Source: CBDCWQ01 sp965223435 (GTDB lineage Bacteria; Myxococcota; Kuafuiibacteriia; Kuafuiibacteriales; Kuafuiibacteriaceae). Taken from it: DNA of 64,000 bases. The translations under genes and the position numbers were made by a program. The stretch lies in NCBI GenBank assembly GCA_965223435.1, contig CBDCWQ010000009.1, positions 248,001-312,000 of the forward strand, read 5' to 3'. Below the pieces are notes generated by a model, which saw only the letters and a list, made by a program, of their open reading frames with translations, searched no databases and was not told the DNA's origin. Below are positions 24,636 through 35,176 of the stretch, in pieces (within the stretch, counting starts at the first letter, position 1; the number at the start of each line of letters is the position of its first letter).

Positions 24636-27113
24636 ATGAAAAGTCATTTCGAGAAAACTCACTATCGGAACACCCATCGAATGTCTCGACGCCTACTCAA
24701 TAACCGGAAGCTGGAGTGCATATCAGCTCTTTTCTTAACGGTAGCGGCCTGCGCGTCTCCCGAATCCACAGCAAACAGCGTCGAACCCATCGTCGGCGGT
24801 GAAGACGTTGATATTCTGAATCTGCCATGGCAAGTATCATTGCAGATACGCTCGTCCGAGGGCAGCAAACCATTCCACTTTTGTGGTGGTTCGATTCTCA
24901 ACCAGTTCTGGATCTTGACCGCAGCGCACTGCGTAGACGGGCTTCAAGAAGACGAGCTCCGAATCGTGGCCGGCTCGACGAGAATCAGTGAATCTGACAC
25001 CGTAGGACAAGTTCACGACGTCTTGCGTGTGGTCTCTCACCCAAGCTATGTCACAGCGTCCGAGGGAAACGACATCGCCTTGATTCGACTTCGAAAACCG
25101 TTGAATCTGGGTGCCGGAATTGGCGCGCAGGCCATCGCCATGCTGACATCTAGCGATGAGTCTATCCTGTCAGATCCCGAACTTCTGGCTACCGTATCTG
25201 GTTGGGGCACTTTGCGGTCCGGCGGCGACGCCCCCGACAGCCTCCAAAAAGTCGAGCTTCCGATCATTCCCAATGCCCAGGCTGAACAGATGGTTCGAAT
25301 GGAGCCTACATACAGTGAATGGAGAATGACTCTCGACCAGTTGGCTGCAGGCTACGCATACGTAGGGGGAAAGGATGCTTGCCAGGGCGATAGCGGCGGT
25401 CCCCTCGTGGTCCCTAACAAAGATGCAAATGGTTATCTTCTAGCCGGGGTCGTGAGCTGGGGCATAGGTTGTGCGGAGCCCAGCTTCCCCGGCTTCTACG
25501 CCCGAGTTTCACACTTCGAAGATTGGATCCAAGAAACGCTTGGAGCCCCGGTGGTTGTTCTTCAGGACCCCATGGCGAACAGCGTTGTTGCTGGGCAAAT
25601 CACCGTGTCTGCCCAAGCCGAAACGGAAACGGACTCCATCTCAAGAGTGGAGTTCCTGCTTCCAGACGGGGAGACCATCGTCGATGATTCGGCGCCGTTT
25701 GAACTTCTTTGGAACACGACTTACGTCCCCGACGGGTTCACTACCATAGAAGCTCAGGCGTTTGATACGTTCGGATCAAAGAGTCCAGAAGACGTTGTTG
25801 AGGTCCTGGTTCTCAACGGCGAGACCTGCAGCATGGCTGTAGATTCGACCCGTGTACCGGCACCCATCCCAAACAATGGTTTCACCGCGCTTTCCACAGA
25901 GATCAATGTCGAAGACATCGACCAGGTCGTCTCCGCAGAGCTATCGCTTGAGATCCGCCATGAGGATGCTTCTGAACTGTCAGTATGGCTGATTTCTCCA
26001 GACGGAAACTACTATCGTATCTCGCCAAAAGACCATACCGATGAGGACGGAATTCATCTTGTAAGCTACCCGATCGAGGGCGTGCGCGGCAAAGTGGCCC
26101 GAGGGACTTGGGAACTCCACATCATTGACTACTTCCCCAAAGACTTTTTGTTCCCCACAGATCCCGGCACGCTTGAATCGTGGTCGCTCAACTTCCACAG
26201 CGCATGCAAAGATGCAGATCCAAAGCCCCCCGGAGGCCAAGAACCGGACGTCGAGGTTGCCGGCCGATGTGTAGGCCGCACCACGCCCGGGGCTTCTGGC
26301 TGGAAGAGGTACAATTCCATGGGATTGGTACTCGACGTGGATACCTCGCACTGCGGGTTCAAAACGACCCCACAATACACCACATCGCTGGGAGGCAACG
26401 GAAGACATTGGGTCGCTGAGGGTCAAAATGCCATCTACATTCCAACCCCGACCGGCTTTCGCATCTATCTGCTCACGACGGCGACCCCTGAAGAAGCCGA
26501 AAGGATAAAGTGGCACATCAAGTGGGAAGCCATCGCCCAAGAAGCCGCTTTGGTCGACCAGTGCCAAGGTCGAACCATCCCCGGCGCAACACGATGGGTG
26601 AAATATCACGACTCGGGTTTCTATGTAGACATAGATACCAGCGGGTGTGGCTTCGATACCGCGCCCCTCTATTTCACCTCATTGGGAGGTTTCGGCAACC
26701 ACTGGCGCGCACTGGGAGAAACCGCAATTTACAAACAAACCGCGAACAGTTTCCGCATCTATGTGTATGCTCCCGGCATCACCCCCGCGGCCGCCAATAG
26801 CATGGGGTGGCACATCAACTGGTCGGCGGCCAAAAACGAAATTTCTTCTCCTACGTTCTGCACCGGACAGACCACTGAAGCAGACTGGCAGAACTACGGA
26901 GTCACTGGGTACTATGTCGACGTAGACACTTCTCGGTGCGACTTCACTGACACGCCTGAGTACTTTACTTCCATCCAGGGAAATAACCATTGGAGGTCTC
27001 AAGGAAGCACTGCGATCTATCTCCCGACCGAGACCGGCTTTCGGATCTATCTCAAAGGCGCCGATGCCAGGCGTACACGCATCAACTGGAAAGCATCCCC
27101 CTCGGGTCTATAA
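24636..27113 (+). CDS. Trypsin-like serine protease lipoprotein with P domain and three C-terminal repeats
   Basis: 825 residues. The ATG has AGGAAAG seven bases upstream. The signal peptide ends LTVAAC, a probable lipobox. The S1A protease domain starts at IVGG (residue 52): His98 in TAAHC, Asp146 in GNDIALIRL, Ser253 in CQGDSGGP. Asp247, six before the serine, predicts cleavage after Arg/Lys. Activation would need release of the N-terminus before Ile52. After it come an Ig-like Big_17-type module (about 305-395) and a proprotein-convertase P domain (about 398-530, SAELSLEIRHEDASELSVWL, GTLESWSLNF). Three repeats of about 85-90 residues begin at Cys545, Cys643 and Cys742 and share a VDVDTSxCGF, YFTSLGG, HW, AIY, GFRIYL pattern. 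The repeats are probably surface-binding modules; family name not recalled. Confidence 0.93.
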   Translation: MKSHFEKTHYRNTHRMSRRLLNNRKLECISALFLTVAACASPESTANSVEPIVGGEDVDILNLPWQVSLQIRSSEGSKPFHFCGGSILNQFWILTAAHCVDGLQEDELRIVAGSTRISESDTVGQVHDVLRVVSHPSYVTASEGNDIALIRLRKPLNLGAGIGAQAIAMLTSSDESILSDPELLATVSGWGTLRSGGDAPDSLQKVELPIIPNAQAEQMVRMEPTYSEWRMTLDQLAAGYAYVGGKDACQGDSGGPLVVPNKDANGYLLAGVVSWGIGCAEPSFPGFYARVSHFEDWIQETLGAPVVVLQDPMANSVVAGQITVSAQAETETDSISRVEFLLPDGETIVDDSAPFELLWNTTYVPDGFTTIEAQAFDTFGSKSPEDVVEVLVLNGETCSMAVDSTRVPAPIPNNGFTALSTEINVEDIDQVVSAELSLEIRHEDASELSVWLISPDGNYYRISPKDHTDEDGIHLVSYPIEGVRGKVARGTWELHIIDYFPKDFLFPTDPGTLESWSLNFHSACKDADPKPPGGQEPDVEVAGRCVGRTTPGASGWKRYNSMGLVLDVDTSHCGFKTTPQYTTSLGGNGRHWVAEGQNAIYIPTPTGFRIYLLTTATPEEAERIKWHIKWEAIAQEAALVDQCQGRTIPGATRWVKYHDSGFYVDIDTSGCGFDTAPLYFTSLGGFGNHWRALGETAIYKQTANSFRIYVYAPGITPAAANSMGWHINWSAAKNEISSPTFCTGQTTEADWQNYGVTGYYVDVDTSRCDFTDTPEYFTSIQGNNHWRSQGSTAIYLPTETGFRIYLKGADARRTRINWKASPSGL

Positions 27114-27162
27114 AAACAACCAGGTACAGCCAACCCGAGATCTATACCCACCCTGGCGACGT

Positions 27163-30100
27163 TTAGTCGATGCCTGAGCCGGACATGTCGATGTCGTAGT
27201 TCGGATTGGCGATCTTGCTGGGCTGTTCGAGGGCGGTCATGACGAGGGGAATGACTGCCAGCGGAGGTGCCGCAAAGGAAGCCGCGCCGAACCCAGCCTT
27301 ACCGTAAGACCAGAACACCCGAAACTTCTGACCGAAAGTGGCGCCGCCTTGGAGATTCTCCGCAATGGTGTAGTCCTGAACCGCGTCGACAAAGTTCACG
27401 GTATCCATCACCGCGCCCGACACAGAGCGCCCGAGGCCTGCGAATTTCGGGAGGCTACCGCCGCCCAGTTTGATCACCTGTTCGCCGAGCCCGATGGCCT
27501 GATCCGAAATGTGGGCGACGTCTTCGGCCGTATGAGCCTGATTGTTGTGCTTGTTCACGGTGAAGCCCTTCGCAAATCCGTTGGCGAACTTCCCGCCACC
27601 GAGGTACTCGGCGGTCCCGCCCGCGGTGCCCGCGATGACATTCATGGCGAACTTTCGATCTTGGAGGGCCGGCGGCAAACGATTCAGGCCGAGATGGCCG
27701 ACCAAACTGGCGGCGGCCCCGGCGAGGGCCCCCGCGGCAAAACTTCCTTGTCCTGAGATTTCGTTGTAGGCGCCCTGCCAAACCCCGTGTGCGGTCGCTC
27801 GAGAGAGCTCGGCGACCAAGCCTTCTGCTTTAAGGAACGCCCGCCCGATGCCGCGGGTCACGCCCATGCTCGCCAGAGAAAGGCCGGCGCTCACTGCGAA
27901 GTTCCGGAAAGCCGACCGGATGTCCCCGGTTTTCGCGTACGTCATTCCAAACTCGACGACGGGCATGGCCACCGCGACGATGGGCGCAATCGTGGAAATC
28001 GCCTCGAACAAGGCCGCACCGACCATGAAGAGCTCGGCGATGAAATATCCACTCGGATCGGTAAAACTCAGCGGCCGATTGAGCACATAAGTGTAGCGAT
28101 TGTGATTTTGAAGGTCGAGCTCTGACTGAACAAAGGGGTCCGCGCTCAAGAAGCGTCCCAACTTCGGATCATAGATCCGCCCGTTCATGTGGACCAGCTG
28201 ATGCGCCTCCAGCATTTCGTGACTCGTAAAGCCTCGATCGACAGAGGCAAGCGCCACCATGTTGTCTAAGCGACCGCTGCCTCGCACGAGAATGCCGGTG
28301 ACTTCTTCGATCTCGAGGTCCGGGAACTTCGACCGAAGGTCCTTGCGCACATCTACAGTGAATGTTTTCCACGTGCCATCGGCGCTCTCTTCCCCGAGCC
28401 CACGAGCGACATAAAAAGAAGCCGTCACAAGATTCGGCTTCTTCGGAGCCCGAGGTGCGTAGTAGACATACTTTTCGCCGGCGGAGGTCTTAAGCCGGAA
28501 GTCGATTTGAAAAGGCGCGTCAAACTTCGACTGCCAACGAAAAACGTGCCGACCCCGAATCCCCAAAGAGCTTCCGTTCGAACCTTCGAGAATAAATGGG
28601 TGGAGAATGCCCCCGCCTTGAAAATCAACCACACGGCTGCCCTGACCTTCGTCTTCGACCACCGAGGCTGTCAGGTCCACGTGGTCGGGGTTTAGGGCTC
28701 GCCAACGGTAGGGCTCTCCCTCCGCGTCTTCTACAACCCGGATATCCCGACGCTCGCCCCAAGCGTCGTAGTCAAACCGTTCCACCACCTGACCGGCTTC
28801 AGATACAACACCCACTACGGAACCGAGGTGGTCCTTTAGGAAATATCTGCGGGTGCCCTCTTGGGAACCCAAATCCTTTTCAAAGACCCCGAGCAGACCA
28901 TCGGGGCCCGAAACGTGAATTCGAGCCGTGGCCACACCTGAACTTTGATTACTCTCGCAGACGCGTACACCTCCGGTTTTGACGCAGACTCCACGCTCCG
29001 TTGGGAGCTGGATTTCAACGCCTCCGCCCATGTAGAGTTTGGTGCGTTTTCGAAAACGCCAACGGTCCTCGGACTCATGTGGGGCCTCGCGGTCTTCAAC
29101 GACTTGTCGCACGCGACGATGACTGCCGTCGTACGCAAACGATGTGCTCGTTCGGGGTCCACCGATCCAACGAGCTTTGTTGAACGAGGTGTAGATAAGC
29201 TGCTCCTCACCGCGCTCGACCATATTGCCAACTTCGTCGTACACATAGCTTGTCGCGCCCACCGCGGTGACGGCGTGAGGAAAGCGACGCAGGCCCGTTC
29301 GGTCGGTCTGTCCGTAAGCATAATCGCCGACACCCTCTTTGTAGGTAATGTTGCCGAGAGCATCGTAGGCAACCGTCGGGACTGGCGCCGTGGCTGTCCC
29401 GCGGGTGCTCGTCAATCGGTTGAGCGCATCGTAGGCAAAATACTCGTCTCGCCGCGAAGGCTGGAACCGCCGACGCAGTTTCAAGTTGCCAAAAGGATCG
29501 AATACCAGTGCCTGATGATGAAAGACTCCTGAGAGGCCGGTGCTCACAACCCCAGTCGTGAATTCGCCTCGGTACGTCTTGTCCACCGTCACAACCGCGC
29601 CGTTCCCATCGGTGTCTCCGCCCATGCGGTAGCGAATCGGACGATCTCGCGCATCATAGGCCATACGAGCGAATCCAGCGTCCGTGGGTGTTCCGGGATC
29701 AAACGCTGCATCGTACCACACGCGCCCCTCGTCATCCTCGACCATCTGGAGGTCGTTGGAAAAAGTATGGTGGTAACGAAGCCCGAGAAGCGGGTCGACA
29801 CTCCCATCCGGCTTGACGACTACGACGTCCTGTTTCTCAAGCCGACCGATTTTGTCGTAGCGCCTGATGCGGCGAACCGGAAACACATCCGAATCACGGT
29901 ACACCTCGACTTCGCGGCCGTGTGGGTCATAACGGTAGAGCGTCCCGTTCGGTGGGGTGAGATCTTCATCCAGGGGAACGAATTCTTCGAACACCAACTT
30001 ACCGAGCCAGGTGCTCTCAGGTTCGTGGGCGTGCACCACGTGGTCGTACACCCATCGGTCGGTACCTTCGGGTCGAATCCGCCGGGTGAGACGCCCAAGA

Positions 30101-33100
30101 GAATCGTATTGCAAAGTCGTCACCTTATCATTGGCGTCGGTTTGCGAAATCATTTGACCGTGACCATCGTAGTCGTAGGTCCAGTACCCAAGGTCCGGAT
30201 CTTCCATCGCGGTGCGGTGACCGTAGGCGTCATAGAACATCTTCTTTTCCAAACGAGCCTCAGGGGCGGCACCGACAATCGCGGGGGTGGTACGATCGAG
30301 GGTCCCGAACGGACCGTATGAGAAAATGAGTCCATTCCCAAGGGCATCATAGGACTCGACGACCCGGCCCCGGGCATCGAGAACGGTGATGCTCTCACGG
30401 ATATCCTCCGAATCAGGACCCGGTCGTCGTTCGATGGTCGTCGTGCGTCCGTCATACTGGGTGACAACTCGAAGTCCACTGGTGTGGTCGCTTAGGGTCA
30501 CCCGGCCCAGGCGATCGTATTCCATTCGGTTATAGCGCGGAGCCACCTTGTTCCGTTTGTCATAAGGATCACTCCGTAGGGTGATACGCCCCAACTTATC
30601 GTATCTTTGGTCGACGACGGAGGCTCGAGCACTCCAAACCCGATCCTCTGACTTACGCAACTCCCGCCCCAGCCGGTCCATGACTTTAGCCTCAAAGATC
30701 CCCGGTATACTCGACGACAGCACTTCGTAGGCGCCGTTGTAGACAACAAGATCATTGGGTGGACGTTCAAAGAACTCGATCTTGGTTTCCGTCGTAGTTC
30801 CGTCGGTTCTCGTTTCAAAGCGTTGCATTCCGAAGGGGTTGTATTCATAGCGTGTCGACATCACTTCGTCGCCTACAGCTTTGGGTGCGGGGCAGGGGGC
30901 GTCCACTGAAACAAGGCCAAGGGCTTCCATCGTATTGGCGTCGACAAAACGAGTCTCCGTTCCGAACCGCCGGTCGTGTTCACGATACTCGGTGTGCCCC
31001 AGCGCGTTTTGACGGCAACGTTCGAATCGGCCTCGCTCATCAAAAAAGAATTTTTCGACGCGGGTTTTGGCTCGGTCCGCAAGCGTCGTTTGTCTGCTGA
31101 GGTTTCCGAAGACATCGTAGACATAGTGAATTTCCCGCTTGCGATGGTCTCCGTCGACTTCGGAGGAAAGCAGTTTGCTTTTAGGATGGTAGGTAAAGGT
31201 CGTCGCGCGTTCGGTCTTTCGCCCATCGGCACTCTCTGAAATCACAGTGGTCGATCGAACTCGCCCGAACCTGGCATAGTCCGGTCTGCTTTCGGGCCAG
31301 GTGAAGTCATTCAGGACATCCTCGCTCTGCTTCGTTGACTTGCCTTCGTCCCACACCGTGAAAATACGAGTCTTGTTGCCATGTGGGTCGATCTCATTGA
31401 TGGTCTTGACCGCCTCATGGGCACCAGATTCTTCCGCCGAGCCACAGGCGGGGCCTTGACCCAGTTCCCATTTGAGTTCCTTTGATTCCGAAATATAGGG
31501 AAACGCGAGGCCTCCCACAGCAAAGGTCTCGCAGAAGAAACGAACCTGGTAATCATGATTGCATGCTCCATCCGGTTGTTCCGCGTTGAGGCAGAGCATG
31601 CCCGTTTCCGTATTGCAGGAGATGACCTCACCCGTGGACGCGGCGGGCTGACCGGTCGTAGTTTGACATTCCACCCGCGTTCGGTTCTTGCAATTCATGA
31701 TCGCTGGAATCTGATGCGTCACCGTCGTGTGATGAATCGTCTCAAAATCGCCCTTTCCGCCCGGGGTGTCCGAGTTCACCCACGGGGTCCAGGCACCGTT
31801 TTTGACGTCAGTATGGATCGCCTTGAGGGTATTCGACTGACGGCTCAACAGCTGGCCGGGGTCACCGGGATCGGCGTGGATGCACGAGCGCTTCTCCCGA
31901 CTAAAGCCGACATGAGGATGCGCCTGAGAGACGATCTCAGAGATCGAAATACTTTGCTCCACGTCGTAGGATTCGAAGAGACCGAACCCCAAGAAGCCGC
32001 GACCGGTCCGGTCCGCCCGAGCTTGGGCATAGTTGTAGAGCACCTTCCGAAACCGTGGACTGACCGGGGCGGTGAGACTTCCGTGGAGCCCAGTGTCCTC
32101 GCTGACCGCCGTGACCACCGGCGTCGATGGCGTGATGTCCACGATGGGGTACTCAGAGCCTTCTCCTTTCGTGTACACCGCGGGATCTGCATCGGACGCT
32201 GGGCGAGTGGGCCTCCGATACTTCACTCTCGAAATTCGGCCCAGTCCGTTTTCGATTTCGGTCACACGATCGATGGGACCCTCCTTGGTGCCAACAGCAA
32301 AAGCCGGGCCGCGGAGGACGCCAAAGTGATTGCTGCTGCCAGTGAGCACCTGCGAACGCCCGTCACCGTTAAAGTCGCCGATGCCTTGCACCCCGTCTCC
32401 GTCGCGAAAGGCCTGAAAGCTCTTGCGCGCAAATCCTCCGTGTCCATTAGACAGATGGAGTGTGGCGTTGGCCGGCATCATTGTGGCTGCGGCCCCGCGG
32501 CGTTCGGTCTGTAGGTAGTGAAACTTGCGATCTAGGGCCAGTCGGGCATCACTGGTCAGAATATCAGTCTTTCCATCCCCGTTGAAATCGCCCGTTCCCG
32601 CCACCACGGTACCGTGGTACCAGGCGACGCGACCGGTATGCACAGAGGTCGTGCTGAGACTGAGCTGTCCGTTCCCGAGCGAGAACAGGATGTACGGGGC
32701 TCCGATCATGATCCCATTTCGGGCAAGAAAGTAAGCCCCATCTCCGTCCTCAAGATTACCTTCCTGCTGGGCAAGAAAAAAATCGGTGAGGCCATCTCCG
32801 TTGAAATCGCCGGCGCTCTGGATGCGGAGGTATTGATAGCCATCCAGGGGCAACCACTGGGTGCGTGTGAACCCGCCTAGACCATCACCGAGGTGGGCCG
32901 TGACCAAAACACGAAACCGTTGCGGCCCATGATCTTTGAAGTTCATGGTGCGCGCATATTCAAAAACCAGGTCAGGGACACCATCACCATTGAGCTCTGC
33001 AACAAAGAAGTTCAAAAGGGTCAAAAACCGCTTGCTGGTTCCCCGAATCCCGGCGTGTGCGTGCGGCGCGGTACGAAACGCCCCCCAGAGCGCGCCGTTG

Positions 33101-34712
33101 GGCCGGACTCGAAACGCGCTGCCACGCCCTTGCTTGGGCCGACTGAAGGCAATACACCCTGTGTACAAGAGGTCGACGGTTCCGTCGACGTTGAAGTCAG
33201 CCGCGCCACGGATTTTTCCACACCCCTTGGGGCCCGTGGAGCCGAAGGTGGAGTACGGCATTGAGGTGAAGGTTCCATCTCGATTCGCGTAGTAGATGGC
33301 GACGTTACTCGGCCAGGGCCCGTCGCTCTCATAGGATTCTTTGGTGGCAGTGACGCAGGCGAGCACGAAGTCGGTCAATCCATCACCGTCCATATCGCCT
33401 GAACCGAGCACACGTCTCGGACAGTTTGAACCGAGCGCCCGAAAATCCATGGACGCGCCCACATATTTTTTGGAAGAAAGGTGTACGCTCGCAAAATCTC
33501 CGATGGCCCGGCCATACTCGTTGTTCTCTGCCGCGGAAACGATGAAGTCGGTTCGGCCGTCGCCATCGAAATCCCCCTGAACCTGGACTTTTCTGTACCC
33601 CGCACCCACGTCGGCGAGATGCTCCCGGTCTGGGCGAGGGATCGCCACCGACCCATTTCGCCACTCAAAGCGGGTCGGCCGAAGCGCGTAGAGCTTCGAG
33701 TCATCCCCGGTTCCCGGCGCGATTTCCCGAATCGTGGTCAATTGACTCACCCCGGAAACTGGGCTCTGGCGGTATTCAAACCAGTAGATGCGCACGATTT
33801 CTCCGCCGGCTCGCACAACGATCTTTTTGACTCGCTTGTTGAGATGCCCGATCTCACCGGCGCGGATGCGCAGCTCCGTATCCGGTCGCGCTTCGTAAAC
33901 GAACTCGACCTCGTTGTCAGGAAAAATGCCTTCAGTTTTGTGGCCGGTATATTGAATGGCCCTGATATACCGAGGATTTGCGGCGGGTTGGGGCAAGTAA
34001 TCGTAGCTCATGTAGTTTCCAACAGAGTCTTCAACTCGGTTCAGGTACCAAGCACTCGCGCGGAGCCCACACCCGCTGGTGCGAGAAGAGTGGGTGTTGC
34101 CGTATGTTTTCGTGAGCCCGCTCTTGGTCTGTACGTCAAAGAAGGTCTTGCGCCGCGTGATTTCCTGAAAGTTGTCGATTTCCGCGCGGTATTTTGATCC
34201 CGTTTGCCAGTAGTCTCCTTCGACAACCTGAAGCCTCTGCCCGTCCAAACTCAGGCGATCGTTCAGATCGAAATGAACGGGATCAATGAATCCATCATGA
34301 ATCTGGGTCGAAGGCACCCGAACCAACTTCGACAAGCCCTCGAGACTAAAACCAGAGCCCAATATCCCATTGGAGGAGGATGCGCTGTCGTAGCGAAGCG
34401 CAAGCTCGGGCGCCATGCCCGCACCTTGAGCCCGATCACGTAGGACGCTGAGCCCGTGTTGTTAACCGACAGACTACCCTCTATGGTTCCAGGAAAGTCT
34501 TCGACCTCCGGTAGGGGACCATCACCAGTAGGATCGGGCTCGCGGGGTGCAGGGTTCGGATCGAGCGCCGGTTGAGCGCCACAATCGGCCTCCACAGAGA
34601 GGGCTCCTTGCTCCTCGAACTCCTGCCTCGGCGCGTCAAGATCGCCCAGCCCCGAAGTACTGCAGGCAAGGACGAGGCACGCGGACACAGCGAGCGCGTG
34701 CTGCCGGCCCAT
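27163..34712 (-). CDS. SpvB/RHS YD-repeat lipoprotein with FG-GAP repeats (one apparent frameshift near 34420)
   Basis: The main frame (34416 to 27163) codes 2417 residues but begins inside the SpvB domain (MAPELALRYDSASSSNGILG). The missing N-terminus is in another phase: ATG 34712, lipobox LVLAC, then EGSLSVNNTGSASYVIGLKV, the usual SpvB opening. One extra G in the GGG run at 34419-34421 joins them as KVRGMAPELAL. Residues about 270-730 (numbered from 34416) carry at least seven FG-GAP calcium-type motifs (DFNGDGLTDFF and variants). About 1000-1880 are YD/RHS repeats. About 1895-2060 is an inserted beta-sandwich-like segment, after which the core resumes (SHEMLEAHQLVHMNGRIYDP). It ends RFLSADPFV...YTYVLNRPLSFTDPSG near 2122. 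The last 295 residues are a Gly/Ala-rich tip of unknown function; no toxin fold or downstream immunity gene is evident, since the next gene converges. Confidence 0.88.
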
Positions 34713-35176
34713 AGGGCGCCGACGCCGTCTTTGGCCCAATGATTCTGGGGTGTAAAAACGCAGTTCCTGAGCGTTGAAGAATTCCATGGTCTCGAACATG
34801 CGCAATCGATGAGCCAAACGTTGGTGGGGTAGCCCGACCGAATGTTTTCAAGCCCCTACGAACTCGCGGCCGAAAACGGGCGCCTGCGGGGGGTGTTGGG
34901 TTCTGACGACGCCTATGACCTGGGACTTCACAGGCGGCGGATGGGCTGGAGACCACCGCACCGCGCCGCCTTCCCAGATTCGAGGCTTGGGGCATAGAGT
35001 TACTGGGATGCACGCTTGCCGTCGAGGCGTTCATAGAGAAACGCCTGACGCGCGTCGTTCAAGCCGAACTGGCCCACGATGCGCTGAACTTCCAGAGTCC
35101 ATGACCGGCGCCGCACCCGCTCAAATACGAGGCGACCACACCGAAACCACCCCGCAAATGCAAACCCCCATAGGGA
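34713..35176. other. Intergenic region between the RHS and alpha-2-macroglobulin genes
   Basis: It holds the upstream region of the RHS gene (possible alternative starts at 34799 or 34817 in the same frame as the lipobox) and the 3' flank of the macroglobulin gene. A short minus-strand frame at 35000-35116 looks protein-like. Otherwise nothing is supported. Confidence 0.45.
35000..35116 (-). CDS. Possible 38-residue protein or gene remnant
   Basis: From a GTG at 35116 the minus strand reads VRRRSWTLEVQRIVGQFGLN then DARQAFLYERLDGKRASQ and stops at 35000. It has an amphipathic, well-balanced composition unlike the other frames here. The frame is in phase with the macroglobulin gene and open back to that gene's TAG, so it might be a detached fragment or short downstream gene. 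No family and no clear ribosome-binding site. Confidence 0.25.
   Translation of the reverse strand: MRRRSWTLEVQRIVGQFGLNDARQAFLYERLDGKRASQ

Noticed and set aside
31555..32514. 319-residue plus-strand frame inside the RHS gene
   Set aside because: Antisense shadow of the YD-repeat coding sequence; composition rich in Arg/His without motifs.
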